Of a stretch of DNA of 64,000 nt, positions 14,915 through 23,918 are shown in pieces. The notes under the pieces were generated by a model, which did no database searches, was not told where the DNA came from, and worked only from the letters and a program-made list of their open reading frames with translations. A program made the translations under genes and the position numbers. The DNA is from Hymenobacter chitinivorans DSM 11115. GTDB taxonomy: Bacteria; Bacteroidota; Bacteroidia; Cytophagales; Hymenobacteraceae. Numbering within the stretch: the first letter of the stretch is position 1; each line of letters begins with the position of its first letter. The stretch lies in assembly GCF_002797555.1 (NCBI RefSeq), contig NZ_PGFA01000001.1, positions 2,790,001-2,854,000 of the forward strand, written 5' to 3'.

Positions 14915-15754
14915 TTATCCGGGGGCCGGCCGCGGGCCCTGACCGGGCCCGGTCAGGGCGGTTGGGGAGTAGCCGAAGTGCTTTTTAAAGGCGTAGGAGA
15001 AGTGGGCCAGGTTCTCGAAGCCCACTTCCAGGTAGAGCTCCACGGGCTTCCTTCTTTTTTCCAGGAGCTGGTAGTGGGCCAGGGCCAGGCGCTTCTGGGT
15101 GAGCCAGCGCTGAGGACTCAGCTGAAAGGCCTTCTTGAAGTCCCGCTTGAAGGTGGTCAGGCTGCGGCCGGTCAGGTAGCTGAACTTGGTCAGGGGCAGG
15201 TTGAACATGTAGTTGGCCTCCATGAACTCGACCAGGTTGAGCTTGCCGGGCGCGGTGAAGTCGGCCAGCACCGCGTCGCTGCCCGGGTCGAGGCTGCGCA
15301 GTATCTCAATTACCTCGGTAATCTTGACGGCCAGCAGCTTTTCCGGCAGGCGGTGCTCCAGCGCCAGGTAGGGCAGCAGGGAAGCAAAAAGGCTTTGCAG
15401 CAGCGGGCTTTTGGCAAACAGCCGCATGCCGGAAGCGGCCGGCCGGCCGGCGGGTACCGGAGTGTTTTCGGCGTAATACGCCCGCACCAGGGCTGTGGGC
15501 AGCTTCATGACCACGGCCTGGTAGGCAACACCGTCCTTGGGATACTTGAGCAGGGTCGCGGGTTGCCGGCGGGGCAACAGCACCGTGTCGCCGGGGCCGC
15601 AGCGCAGGGTGCGCTCGGCCTGCACCACGCGCAGCTCGCCGGCCAGCACCCCCACCAGCACGGCATCCTCGGCGGCTATTTCGCCCCCGTAGCGCTGGTC
15701 GCCGCTACAGACGACGACCATTTCCGCGTAGCGGTTGAGCTGCTTGGTTGGCAT
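14915..15754 (-). CDS. AraC family transcriptional regulator
   Basis: Regulator of 279 residues with an N-terminal cupin-like sensor half (ELRVVQAERTLRCGPGDTVLLPRRQPATLL) and a C-terminal AraC domain. The first helix pair lies around FMFNLPLTKFSYLTGRSLTTFKRDFKKAF-like residues and the second around VELYLEVGFENLAHFSYAFKKHFG. An ATG at 15754 directly follows GGAGG-like sequence on the minus strand (TCCTAT on plus), so it is chosen over a longer upstream frame. It precedes the SDR at 13965 on the same strand and probably controls it. The signal is unknown. Confidence 0.92.
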   Translation of the reverse strand: MPTKQLNRYAEMVVVCSGDQRYGGEIAAEDAVLVGVLAGELRVVQAERTLRCGPGDTVLLPRRQPATLLKYPKDGVAYQAVVMKLPTALVRAYYAENTPVPAGRPAASGMRLFAKSPLLQSLFASLLPYLALEHRLPEKLLAVKITEVIEILRSLDPGSDAVLADFTAPGKLNLVEFMEANYMFNLPLTKFSYLTGRSLTTFKRDFKKAFQLSPQRWLTQKRLALAHYQLLEKRRKPVELYLEVGFENLAHFSYAFKKHFGYSPTALTGPGQGPRPAPG

Positions 15755-16024
15755 AGGAGGATGCGGTGCGTGGTGAGTGGTGAAGCAGTTTTGGCCGGCC
15801 CCGGCCCCCGGCGGGAAGGGCTGCCCGACGCTACAAAGGTAGGCGGCCGGCACTCGGGGCGCTTTGCTTACAAGGCCGAAGTTGCTTTGCTCAGCGGGCC
15901 ACGAGGCTTCGTTGGGCCAGCTTGCCGGCCGGGCGGGTCCGGCGGCTTCTTTTGCCGGATTCGGCAATTGCCAGCGGCTTTGCTGTACCTTACCGCCCGG
16001 CTCTGGTGCCGCGCGTTTTTTTCT

Positions 16025-17230
16025 ATGTCCTCAGCTACTCCCTCCCAGCCCGCTTCTTCCGCCCTGGAGGCCGAACTCCAGGCCCTGCGCGCGGAAAACG
16101 CCCGGCTCCGGACGGCCGCCACCCGGCAGCAGGCTCTCGACGCGCAGTACCAGCTGAGCCAGGCCCGCTTTCGTACGGTATTCGAAAACTCGCCGCTGGG
16201 CCACAAAATCATTGCTCCGGACCTGACCATTCTGCAGGCCAACCCGGCCCTGGCGGCCATGCTGGGCCTGGCCGGCCCCGAGGAGCTGGTGGGCCGGCGG
16301 ATTCTGGAGTTTGCCGACCCCGACCATAACGCCGGCTGGCACGAGCTCCAGACCCGGCTCTGGGCCCACAAGCTGCCCAACTTCACCCTGGAAACCTGCC
16401 TGCGCCGGCCCGACGGCACCTCCTTCTGGTGCCAGGTTACGGCCGTGCTCTTCCAGGACGATGGGGGCGAGCTGGGCTACACCACCCTGGAGGATATCAG
16501 TGACCGGAAAAAGCTGGCCCTCTCCCACCAGCGGCTCTACGACGCCCAGGAAACGATTCTGCACCTGGTGGCCCACGACCTGCGCAACCCCATAGCCCAT
16601 ATTCAGATGGTGGTGGAGCTGCTCCGCCGCGACGAGGCCGTGCTGGCCCTGCACTCGGCCAGCAACCCCGAGGGCGTGCTGAAGTTTCTGAATCTGGTAG
16701 ACCACTCCTGCGACCAGGCCCACGCCCTGCTCAACGACGTGCTCTACCTGGGGCAGCTTGAAGCATCCCGCCTGGAAGAGCACCACACCGACCTCAACGC
16801 TTTTCTCGACGAGCGGCTGGCCGCCTTCCGCCTGGCCGCCCGGGAGCGGGGCATCGAGCTGGTGCTGACCCTGCCGCCCCAAGCCCAGCACGCCAATATC
16901 CACCCCGACAAGTTTGGCCGCATCCTAGACAATCTGCTCAGCAATGCGCTGAAGTTTACCCCGGCCGGCGGGCGGGTGTCGGTGCGGCTGGAAAAGCACC
17001 CGGGCCACATTCGCCTGGTAGTGCACGACACGGGCCTGGGCATTCCCGAAGCCCTGCAGCCCCACGTCTTCGATAAGTTCAGCTCAGCCAAGCGTCCCGG
17101 CCTCTACGGCGACACCACCACCGGCCTGGGCCTATTCATTACCAAGCAGATTGTGGAGCTGCACCAGGGTCAGATCTGGCTGGAAAGCTATGAGAACCGG
17201 GGTACCACTTTTTTCATCGACCTGACCTAG
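16025..17230 (+). CDS. PAS domain sensor histidine kinase (soluble)
   Basis: Kinase of 401 residues without a membrane segment. A short N-terminal coiled coil (residues about 15-45) leads into one PAS domain (about 50-165, FRTVFENSPLGHKIIAPDLT through LEDISDRKKLA). The HisKA dimerisation helix has the phospho-acceptor H184 in HLVAHDLRNPIAH. The HATPase domain holds the N box LDNLLSNALKF, G1 DTGLGIP and G2 GLGLFITKQIVE. It would sense a cytoplasmic signal and pass phosphate to a separate response regulator; none is adjacent. The start is MSSATPSQ; the frame extends upstream only as antisense of the AraC gene. Confidence 0.92.
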   Translation: MSSATPSQPASSALEAELQALRAENARLRTAATRQQALDAQYQLSQARFRTVFENSPLGHKIIAPDLTILQANPALAAMLGLAGPEELVGRRILEFADPDHNAGWHELQTRLWAHKLPNFTLETCLRRPDGTSFWCQVTAVLFQDDGGELGYTTLEDISDRKKLALSHQRLYDAQETILHLVAHDLRNPIAHIQMVVELLRRDEAVLALHSASNPEGVLKFLNLVDHSCDQAHALLNDVLYLGQLEASRLEEHHTDLNAFLDERLAAFRLAARERGIELVLTLPPQAQHANIHPDKFGRILDNLLSNALKFTPAGGRVSVRLEKHPGHIRLVVHDTGLGIPEALQPHVFDKFSSAKRPGLYGDTTTGLGLFITKQIVELHQGQIWLESYENRGTTFFIDLT

Positions 17231-17475
17231 GCCCGGCAGAAACGTGCTTTCGGGTTGTAGCAAGCCGCTGCGCGGGTAGTGGTATATAAGCAGCCTCCCC
17301 CGAGCCGCTTCGCGCCCTGGCTGCCGCCCCCGGCCGGCGGATGCCAGAGGGCCCCCGGGTTTTCCGCTTCCAGTCGTGGTTTCAGCCCTGAGGCAAGAGC
17401 CGCCACCCGTTACGGCCCGCCAAAATGACGGCCGGCAACCGGTCATTTATCTTACTTCCGCTATATGATTCCTAC

Positions 17476-17483
17476 TACCTTTG
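17476..17483 (+). promoter_or_regulatory. TAnnTTTG -7 element before the S74-domain gene
   Basis: TACCTTTG matches TAnnTTTG exactly and lies 35 bases before the ATG at 17519. Its -33 partner is not clear. Confidence 0.45.
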
Positions 17484-17518
17484 CCAGAATTCGCCCTGCT
17501 CACTCCCTACCTTTTTTC

Positions 17519-18721
17519 ATGGACAACTTCTTCTCTCCCATTACCCGGCGGGCCGGCTTGCTGGCCCTTACCCTGCTGCCCCTGGCCGCCCAGGCCCAGG
17601 GCACCGACACCCTGATGGCCGTGCGCAAGCGGGTGAGCAACTCCCTGCCCGTCACCCGCTTCAGTATCTTTACCAACGGGGCCCTGCTGGCCGGGGGCGA
17701 CTACGACGGCGGCTTCACCTACCCCAATATTCCGGCCGAGGGCTCGGGCACCCGCCTGATGTGGTATCCGGGCAAAGCCTCCTTCCGGGCCGGCTACATC
17801 AACGGCACCCAGTGGGACGATGCCAACATCGGCCTCTACTCCATTGCGGCCGGCTATAATGCCCGCGCCTCCGGCGACTACGCCACCGCCTTCGGCAAGG
17901 ACAACGTGGCGGCCAACGTCAGCAGCACCGCCCTGGGCGAGTTCTGCACGGCCTCGGGCGCGGCCTCGGTAGCCCTGGGCTACTACGCCCACACCAACAC
18001 CCGCCAGGGCTCCTTCGTCTTCGCCGACCGGTCGGTGACAGATGACGGCAACTTTGTAACCGACGAATCCTTCAAGGCCGGGGCCAACCACTCGGCCAAC
18101 TGGCGCGTGACGGGCGGCTTCCGCATCTACACCTCTTCGGACCGCAGCACCGGCGTGATTTTCCGCTACGGCAACACGGCCCCCCTCAGCGACAACACGC
18201 CCAGCTGGTACCGCACCGACGCGGCCATGTCGACCTCCACCGGGGCCTACCTGAGCACCGGCGGTACCTGGACCAACTCCTCCGACCGCAACCGTAAGCA
18301 CCGTTTCGAGCCCGTGGCGGGTGAAGACGTGCTGGCCCGCCTGCGCCGGGTGCCCCTCACCCGCTGGAGCTACAAGGACGACGCGGCCAGTGTGCGCCAC
18401 CTCGGCCCCATGGCCCAGGACTTCCGCAAGGCCTTCGGCCTGGGCCCCGACAGCATCAGCATCAGCACCATCGACGCCGACGGGGTAGCCCTGGCCGGGG
18501 TCCAGGCCCTCGACGCCCGCACCACCGCCCAGGCCACCCAGCTCCGGGCCCTGCAAACCGAAAACCAGGAGCTGCGCACCCGCCTCGACGAGCTGGAGCG
18601 CCGGGCCCTGGCCGCCACGGCCGCCGCTCCCCAGGGCCCAGCCACGGCCGGCCTGCCCCTGGCCGCGGCCGTGCTGCTGGCCGCCGGCGGTATCGGGGCC
18701 GCCCTGCGCCGCCGGCGCTAA
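17519..18721 (+). CDS. Exported tail-fibre-like protein with S74 intramolecular chaperone domain and C-terminal membrane segment
   Basis: Protein of 400 residues. A signal peptide (RRAGLLALTLLPLAAQAQ) precedes a region with YadA-head-like repeats (about 105-160: IAAGYNARASGDYATAFGKD, then ASGAASVALGYYAHT). The chaperone-of-endosialidase (peptidase S74) domain spans about 250-330: NSSDRNRKHRFEP (S255-D256), HLGPMAQDFRKAFGLG and IDADGVALAGVQAL. A coiled coil (335-365) and a hydrophobic tail (380-396) with RRRR follow. S74 domains trimerise phage tailspikes and then cut themselves off; an exported copy with its own membrane anchor is unusual in layout. The start at 17519 is taken because the signal peptide begins there. 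Confidence 0.88.
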   Translation: MDNFFSPITRRAGLLALTLLPLAAQAQGTDTLMAVRKRVSNSLPVTRFSIFTNGALLAGGDYDGGFTYPNIPAEGSGTRLMWYPGKASFRAGYINGTQWDDANIGLYSIAAGYNARASGDYATAFGKDNVAANVSSTALGEFCTASGAASVALGYYAHTNTRQGSFVFADRSVTDDGNFVTDESFKAGANHSANWRVTGGFRIYTSSDRSTGVIFRYGNTAPLSDNTPSWYRTDAAMSTSTGAYLSTGGTWTNSSDRNRKHRFEPVAGEDVLARLRRVPLTRWSYKDDAASVRHLGPMAQDFRKAFGLGPDSISISTIDADGVALAGVQALDARTTAQATQLRALQTENQELRTRLDELERRALAATAAAPQGPATAGLPLAAAVLLAAGGIGAALRRRR

Positions 18722-18743
18722 AGGCTTCGGTGCACGTACTAGC

Positions 18744-18780
18744 CCGCCGGCCCGGTCCTCGCGACCGGGCCGGCGGTTTT
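18744..18780 (+). terminator. Hairpin terminator after the S74-domain gene
   Basis: CCGCCGGCCCGGTC (18744-18757) pairs with GACCGGGCCGGCGG (18763-18776) over CTCGC and is followed by TTTTATTTT. Confidence 0.85.
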
Positions 18781-18884
18781 ATTTTGGCCCTTGTGCAACG
18801 CCTGGGCCGGCCGTCAGGTCATGGGCCCGGGCGCCGCCGGCTGGCCCTGTCCGTGCTTTCTGTCCCCTTTTTCCTATCCTGCTG

Positions 18885-20594
18885 ATGCTGCACTTCTTGC
18901 CCCGTCGGGCCGCCCTGCTTTTTTCGCTGCTGGTTGCCGCCAGCGGTGCCCAATCCCAGGCCCAAACCACCCCGTCCTGGTCCACGGCTACGCGGGCGGG
19001 CAGCCGCTGGTCGAACCAGGATGAGACGGTTACGGGGGCCGTGGACGCGGCCGGGAACCTCTACCGCGTGGGTATTTTCGCCGGGACCCGGGTGGTGGGC
19101 TCCACCACGCTGACCTCCGCGGGCGGCTACGACGCCTATCTGGCCAAGTACGCCCCCAGCGGCGCCCTGGCCTGGGTGCGTCAGCTCGGGTCGGCGGGCC
19201 AGGATGCAGCCACCAACGTGGCCCTGGATGCGGCCGGCAACGTTTACCTCACCGGCTCCTTCACCAGCAGCCTGGACCTGGGCAATCATGTAACCCTGGC
19301 CGGCAATGAGGGCAACATCGACCAGCGCAACATCACCCAGCTCTTCGTGGCCCGCTTCTCGCCCCAGGGCGTGGCCCAGTGGGCCCGCCAAAGCACCGTC
19401 GACCCCGACAATCTGGTGGGTAGCTCGGGGCTGGTGGTGGATGCCAGCGGCACGGTGGCCGTCGCGGGCCTGTGCCACGGCCGCATCGGCGTTGGCCCAA
19501 CGACGGCCACGCTGCCCAACCCCGCTAAGCACGGCTCCTTTCTGGCCCGCTTCAACGGGGCCACCGGCGAGCTGCTGACCCTGACGCCCGCCTACTGGTA
19601 CAGCCGCACCGGTCAGGCCGGGATGGAGTTGCCGACACTGTCCCTGGCTCCCAACGGTGACTACTACCTTGTGCTGCAGCAAAGCTACGACCAGGACCTG
19701 CAGCTGGGCTCCACTTCACTACCCAGCACTGGGAGCAGCAACCTGGTAGCGGTCCGCCTCGGTGCCGCGGGCGCCGTGGCCTGGGTGCAGCGCACCGACC
19801 TGGGGGCCAGCCCCTACCGCTTTTACGACCACCAGAGCCGGGCCGATGCCACGGGCAACCTCTACCTGGCCGGCAGCTTTGATGGCCAGATTCAGAACGG
19901 CCGCGCCACGGTAGCCAGCCGCGGCGACTACGACGCCTTCCTGCTCAAATACTCACCCCAGGGCCAGGTCGAATGGCTGCACACCGACGGCGGCCCCGGC
20001 CCCGACCGGTGGGCCAACCTGGACCTGGACGCCCAGGGCAACGTGTACGTGACGGGCAGCTTTGCCCAGACGGCCTCCGTCGGTACCACCGCCCTGACCT
20101 CGGCCGGGGGCACCGACGTGGCCGTGGCTTCCTACTCGCCCCAGGGGCAGCTGCGCTGGGTGCAGCGGGCGGGCGGGCCCGGCAATGACGGGGGCTACTT
20201 CCTGGGCCTGGACGCCCGCACCGACGTGCACGTCCTAGGCAGCTTCGCCGACGGCAGCGTCTTCGGCCCGGTGGTGCTCGGCAGCAGCGCGGCGGCGGGG
20301 GAGCTGTTTGTGGGCGTGCTGCAAAACTCGGTCCTGGGCACTCGGGTTGGGGTAGAGCCCCGGGCGCTGTCGGGGCTCTATCCCAACCCGGCCACCACGC
20401 AGGTGCATCTGCCGGGCCTGGCCGCCGGCACCCGCGTGCAGCTGCTCGACCCGCTGGGCCGCCTGGCCCGGGAAACCCAGGTGTCGGGCACGGGCCAGGT
20501 ATCGGTGCAAGGGTTGCGGCCGGGCCTCTACACCCTGCACGCCACCACGGCCCAGGGTCGCCCCTGCAGCGGTAAGCTGGTGGTGAGTGAGTGA
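18885..20594 (+). CDS. Secreted SBBP beta-propeller protein with T9SS type A sorting domain
   Basis: Protein of 569 residues. After a signal peptide (AALLFSLLVAASGAQSQAQ) come seven units of the form A-LDaxGNvYlTGSF, separated by FSPQGvaqWarQ-like strands (about residues 45-470), matching SBBP repeats and likely forming a propeller. The last 80 residues are a T9SS type A domain starting LYPNPATTQVHLPGLA and ending in a GLYTLHATT strand. It is predicted to be exported and surface-bound or released. It is similar in kind to the protein at 7061-9514 but lacks that protein's middle domain. Its stop codon lies inside a TGAG tandem repeat. Confidence 0.92.
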   Translation: MLHFLPRRAALLFSLLVAASGAQSQAQTTPSWSTATRAGSRWSNQDETVTGAVDAAGNLYRVGIFAGTRVVGSTTLTSAGGYDAYLAKYAPSGALAWVRQLGSAGQDAATNVALDAAGNVYLTGSFTSSLDLGNHVTLAGNEGNIDQRNITQLFVARFSPQGVAQWARQSTVDPDNLVGSSGLVVDASGTVAVAGLCHGRIGVGPTTATLPNPAKHGSFLARFNGATGELLTLTPAYWYSRTGQAGMELPTLSLAPNGDYYLVLQQSYDQDLQLGSTSLPSTGSSNLVAVRLGAAGAVAWVQRTDLGASPYRFYDHQSRADATGNLYLAGSFDGQIQNGRATVASRGDYDAFLLKYSPQGQVEWLHTDGGPGPDRWANLDLDAQGNVYVTGSFAQTASVGTTALTSAGGTDVAVASYSPQGQLRWVQRAGGPGNDGGYFLGLDARTDVHVLGSFADGSVFGPVVLGSSAAAGELFVGVLQNSVLGTRVGVEPRALSGLYPNPATTQVHLPGLAAGTRVQLLDPLGRLARETQVSGTGQVSVQGLRPGLYTLHATTAQGRPCSGKLVVSE

Positions 20595-20832
20595 GTGAGT
20601 AAGTGTCGTTCTGTCATCCTTCGTCTGGCGTACGCAGAGCGAAGGTCTACCCCACCGCCGCTACTTGCTAACGTGACAAAGCCCTTTACCACCTATGCGG
20701 TAAAGGGCTTCTTACATTTAACAAGTCTGGTCACTGAGGTGAGGAAGGTCCTTCATTCCGCTTCGCTCCACTCAGGATGACAGCCGAGAGTTAAAGACGT
20801 CACCACAACTCACTCACTCACTCACTCACTCA
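20584..20832. repeat. Large imperfect inverted repeat bounded by TGAG/CTCA microsatellites
   Basis: Four TGAG units (20584-20599) and six CTCA units (20809-20832) form complementary ends. Inside are CTGTCATCCTTCGTC and, inverted, a GGATGACAG copy with GCGAAGC-type cores. At the centre AAGCCCTTTACC pairs with GGTAAAGGGCTT (20679-20710). The left end overlaps the stop codon of the propeller gene. No coding potential is seen. It belongs to the same style of dispersed element as 1650-1746 and 56354-56474. Confidence 0.65.
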
Positions 20833-20834
20833 CC

Positions 20835-20867
20835 AAAACGGCCACCCCGGAATCCGGAGTGGCCGTT
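20835..20867 (-). terminator. Hairpin terminator of the minus-strand VOC gene
   Basis: AACGGCCAC (20837-20845) pairs with GTGGCCGTT (20859-20867), with CCGGAATCCGG in the loop; on the minus strand a T run follows. Confidence 0.6.
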
Positions 20868-20894
20868 GCCACTTTAGGGGAGGCAGGACCTTGA

Positions 20895-21332
20895 CTACTG
20901 CGCGGCCACTTCGGGGGTGGCGGGCTGCTGGGCGAAGGTGGGGTCCATGTACATGATATTCCAGAGGTGGCCGTCGAGGTCCTGGAAGTTGCGGTCGTAC
21001 ATGAATTCCATTTCGTTTTGCGGCTCCTGGGGCACGGATTGCCCCCCGGCGGCCAGGGCCGCGTCGGCGAGGCGGTCGACCTCGGCGCGGCTATCGGCCG
21101 ACAGACAGAGGATGAATTCGTTGGCCTGGTGGGCATTGACCAGGGGCTTGGTCGTGAACGACGAGAAAAACGACTCGACCAGCAGCATCACGTTGATGGT
21201 GTCGCTGATGATCATACAGGTGGCCTTTTCGTCGGTAAACTGCGGATTGAATTCAAACCCCAGCTGGGTAAAGAATGCCACCGAAGCGTTCAGGTCCTTG
21301 ACGGGCAGGTTGATAAAAATATTAGTTGCCAT
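20895..21332 (-). CDS. VOC family protein (glyoxalase-like)
   Basis: Protein of 145 residues with one VOC module of the kind often annotated as extradiol dioxygenase-like or PhnB-like. It begins MATNIFINLPVKDLNASVAF and continues FTQLGFEFNPQF, with DTINVMLL, then the second half LCLSADSRAEVDRL, and closes with DLDGHLWNIMYMDP. The ATG at 21332 is followed directly by this family N-terminus; upstream open frame has no similarity. The role is uncertain. It is not close in sequence to the VOC protein at 4948. A 21-base-spaced direct repeat lies upstream. Confidence 0.9.
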   Translation of the reverse strand: MATNIFINLPVKDLNASVAFFTQLGFEFNPQFTDEKATCMIISDTINVMLLVESFFSSFTTKPLVNAHQANEFILCLSADSRAEVDRLADAALAAGGQSVPQEPQNEMEFMYDRNFQDLDGHLWNIMYMDPTFAQQPATPEVAAQ

Positions 21333-21906
21333 GTGCGTGATGGTTAAGTGGGTACAGAGCAAAAATACCGGCCAAAGCGGCTCCGCACGGCGGCTGAATG
21401 CGACAACCTGCGGGTCGTTTGCGACAAGTTTTTTAGCAATGCCAGCTGAGCCCTTTTTGCCCACTGGCGGGCTTGCCCGGGCAAACGGGCTCAGCTGCCC
21501 ACCCACGGGCCGGCAGCCGGCTTGCTTTACCTGCGCAAAGACGCAGCCGTTGCCCTTCTGAGGCGGCGGGCAGTAGGGCCGCACCGGTCAGCACGCTGCG
21601 CAAATCGGCAAGCCGGCCCGGCAAGCCTCTACGCCGCTGTATATCGGGCCTTGGGCAGGGCGCCCCACTGGCGGCCAGGATATTTTTTTCTTTTCGGCGT
21701 AGGGGTCCGGGCCGGGTTGGGAGTCCTGTAGGGGAAACGTTTCAAACCGGGCGGCTGTACGCGGCAGCTGCCCTATCAGCCGGGCCGGCTTGCCCACCAC
21801 CCAGAACCCTCCCGGCCCTACTGGCCCCCGGGGGTTCCCGGTAGGTTGGCACAGCCCCCTTCCCCTAACAGCCCGCCCGCGGGCCTCCACCACTAGCCTT
21901 CTTCTA
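21333..21906. other. 574-base intergenic region without a recognisable gene
   Basis: Separates divergent genes. It contains a TGCGACAA direct repeat (21399-21406 and 21420-21427, exactly 21 bases apart), a 12-base perfect palindrome TTGCCCGGGCAA (21473-21484) and GC-rich sequence to 21900. Short open frames here lack coding character. Confidence 0.6.
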
Positions 21907-23070
21907 ATGAAACTTGCATTCCTACTCTTCACTACCGGCCTCTGCTACCTGGGGTCGCACGCCCTGCTCCGCGCCCAGACGCCCGCGGCGCCCGGTGCCG
22001 CCCCCGACTCCCCGGCCGCTTCGGCCGCCCACGGGGCCCCGGCCACCCCAGCCGCCGACCGGCAGCGGCAGCCGTTTCAGTTCAGCGTGGTTTCGCCCCT
22101 GGGCACCAATGGTTTGGCTAGTGGCCGCACCGTTAATACCGTGTCGCTGAACCTGCTGGCGGGCTACGCCGCCGGCGTCCAGGGCCTGGAGCTGGGCACC
22201 CTGCTCAACGTGGACCGCGACGCCGTGCAGGGCGTGCAGGCCGCGGGCATGGTTAATCTGGTGGGTGGGCCGGTGCGGGGCACCCAGCTGGCGGGCCTCG
22301 GCAACCTGATAACCGCCGACGCCCACGGCCTGCAGGCGGCGGGCCTGCTCAACGTGGCCGTGGGTCCCGTGGAAGGTGCCCAGCTAGCCGGGATGGTGAA
22401 CTACCAGGGTGGGGCCGCCGAAACCCGCACCGCCCAGGTAGCCGGCCTGGCCAACGTGACGCCCGGCAACGTGCGGGGAGTGCAGGTCGCGGGCCTGCTC
22501 AACGTGGCCCGCAGCGTGCGGGGGCTGCAGCTGGCCCCGTTCAACATTGCCGATTCGGTAGCAGGGGCCAGCATCGGAATTCTGAGCCTGGTGCGCCACG
22601 GCTACCACCGCGCCGAGGTGTGGGCCAGCGACGCGCTGCCGGCCAATGCGGCCCTCAAGCTGGGCGGCTCCCGCAAGTTCTACAACATCCTGGCCGTGGG
22701 CGTGCAGCCCGGCAGCTCCTTCCGCTGGGGCCTGGGCTACGGCGTGGGCAGCGAAGTGGAACTCTCCCGGCGCCTGACGCTGAGCGTGGATGCGCTGGCC
22801 ACTCAGGTCAATGAAAGGAAAGGCTGGACCGACGAGCTGAACCTGCTCAACCAGCTGCGCCCCCTGCTGGGCTGGCGCCTGACGCCGGGCGGCCGGACCA
22901 CCCTGCTGCTGGGCCCTACGCTCAACGTCATGGTTTCCCGCTACCGCGACGCAGAACAGCCGGGCTACGGCTCCCGCCTGGGCGGCCAGCACCTGGAGCT
23001 GTTCAACGAAACCCACGGCCGCACCAACACCCGGGCCTGGGTGGGCGCCCAGGCCGGGCTCCGCTTCTAA
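21907..23070 (+). CDS. LA_2272-like surface repeat-containing protein
   Basis: Exported protein of 387 residues. A signal peptide (MKLAFLLFTTGLCYLGSHALLRAQ) is followed by a Pro/Ala linker. Then come about six imperfect repeats of 20-24 residues with the pattern GvQxAGLlNVa-g-vrG (about residues 75-220): GVQAAGMVNLVGGPVRGTQL, GLQAAGLLNVAVGPVEGAQL and so on. The C-terminal third (RAEVWASDALPANAALKLGG to ALRF-like strands) resembles an outer membrane beta-barrel or surface domain. The repeat pattern is that of LA_2272/LA_2273 family surface proteins, whose function is unknown. The chosen ATG begins the signal peptide. Confidence 0.85.
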   Translation: MKLAFLLFTTGLCYLGSHALLRAQTPAAPGAAPDSPAASAAHGAPATPAADRQRQPFQFSVVSPLGTNGLASGRTVNTVSLNLLAGYAAGVQGLELGTLLNVDRDAVQGVQAAGMVNLVGGPVRGTQLAGLGNLITADAHGLQAAGLLNVAVGPVEGAQLAGMVNYQGGAAETRTAQVAGLANVTPGNVRGVQVAGLLNVARSVRGLQLAPFNIADSVAGASIGILSLVRHGYHRAEVWASDALPANAALKLGGSRKFYNILAVGVQPGSSFRWGLGYGVGSEVELSRRLTLSVDALATQVNERKGWTDELNLLNQLRPLLGWRLTPGGRTTLLLGPTLNVMVSRYRDAEQPGYGSRLGGQHLELFNETHGRTNTRAWVGAQAGLRF

Positions 23071-23074
23071 GCTA

Positions 23075-23788
23075 CTACCAGGGCAGAACCCCCGCCGCCG
23101 ACGAGGAAGCGGTGCCGGTCGGGCCATCCGCCGGCAGCAGGGCCAGGCGGATGGCCTCGGCCGCGCCCTGGGCGGGGGTATCGGTGCCCGCGAAGCCGTT
23201 CAGGTCGGTGGCGGTGTAGCCGGGCGCGGCCGAGTTGACCTTGATGGCCGTGTCGCGTAGCTCGTAAGCCAGCTGCACGGTGAGCATGTTCAGGGCAGCC
23301 TTCGAGGCCGAATATCCGAGCAAGCCCCAGTCGTTCTGCCCACTCAGGGTCAGGGAGCCCAACGGACTGGATACGTTGACGATGCGCCCCGCTGCGGCCT
23401 GCCGTACCAGCGGCAGCAACGCTTGGGTGACGGCCAACGCGCCCAGGAAATTGGTCTGCAATGCCTGCTCCACGCTGCCCACGGCGGCGGTGCTGGCGGT
23501 GCCGTCGCCGGCCGCGTTGATGCCCGCATTGTTGACCAGGATGTCGAGACGACCTTCCGCGTGCTGCAGGTGGGCTGCTGCCGCATCGAGCGTGGCCGGG
23601 CTGGTTAGGTCTAGTGCGAGGAAGCGGACGTCGCCCTCGGCGGCCAGCGCGGCGGCGGCTTGCTGGCCTTTGGCTTCCTCGCGGGCGCCCAGGTACACCC
23701 GGCAGCCCGCCTGCAGCAGCCCCCGCACAATTTCGAAACCAATGCCTTTGTTGCCGCCGGTGACCAGCGCTATTTTCGTATTTGCCAT
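23075..23788 (-). CDS. Short-chain dehydrogenase/reductase (SDR), AraC-linked copy 3
   Basis: SDR of 237 residues: TGGNKGIG cofactor motif (about residues 10-17), NNAGINAAG, and catalytic YSASK in LLGYSASKAALNML. It is related to, but shorter and more divergent than, the copies at 4127 and 13965, and it is closest in style to carbonyl reductase-like SDRs. It ends 4 bases after the end of the convergent LA_2272-like gene. An AraC gene at 24096-25031 lies upstream on the same strand, separated by a palindrome cluster (23919-24067). The start MANTKIALVTGG at 23788 is chosen over a longer frame. Confidence 0.92.
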   Translation of the reverse strand: MANTKIALVTGGNKGIGFEIVRGLLQAGCRVYLGAREEAKGQQAAAALAAEGDVRFLALDLTSPATLDAAAAHLQHAEGRLDILVNNAGINAAGDGTASTAAVGSVEQALQTNFLGALAVTQALLPLVRQAAAGRIVNVSSPLGSLTLSGQNDWGLLGYSASKAALNMLTVQLAYELRDTAIKVNSAAPGYTATDLNGFAGTDTPAQGAAEAIRLALLPADGPTGTASSSAAGVLPW

Positions 23789-23918
23789 ATTGCCCGTGGG
23801 TAGAGAGTTGATCCGCCCCAAAGGTCCGGCGGGCAGACGGGCGCTAAACTTCGCCAATCAACCCGTCTGTTTTAGATTTCAAACAATTGCTCAGCTCAGA
23901 CTTCATAGTAGCCAGCTA

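Noticed and set aside
14978..16024. N-terminal 349-codon extension of the PAS kinase
   Set aside because: It is the reverse strand of the AraC gene at 14915-15754; the coiled coil and PAS domain begin right after MSSATPSQ at 16025.
21433..21789. Small open frames in the VOC to LA_2272 intergenic region
   Set aside because: Several short frames on both strands exist, but none has a signal, domain or consistent codon bias.
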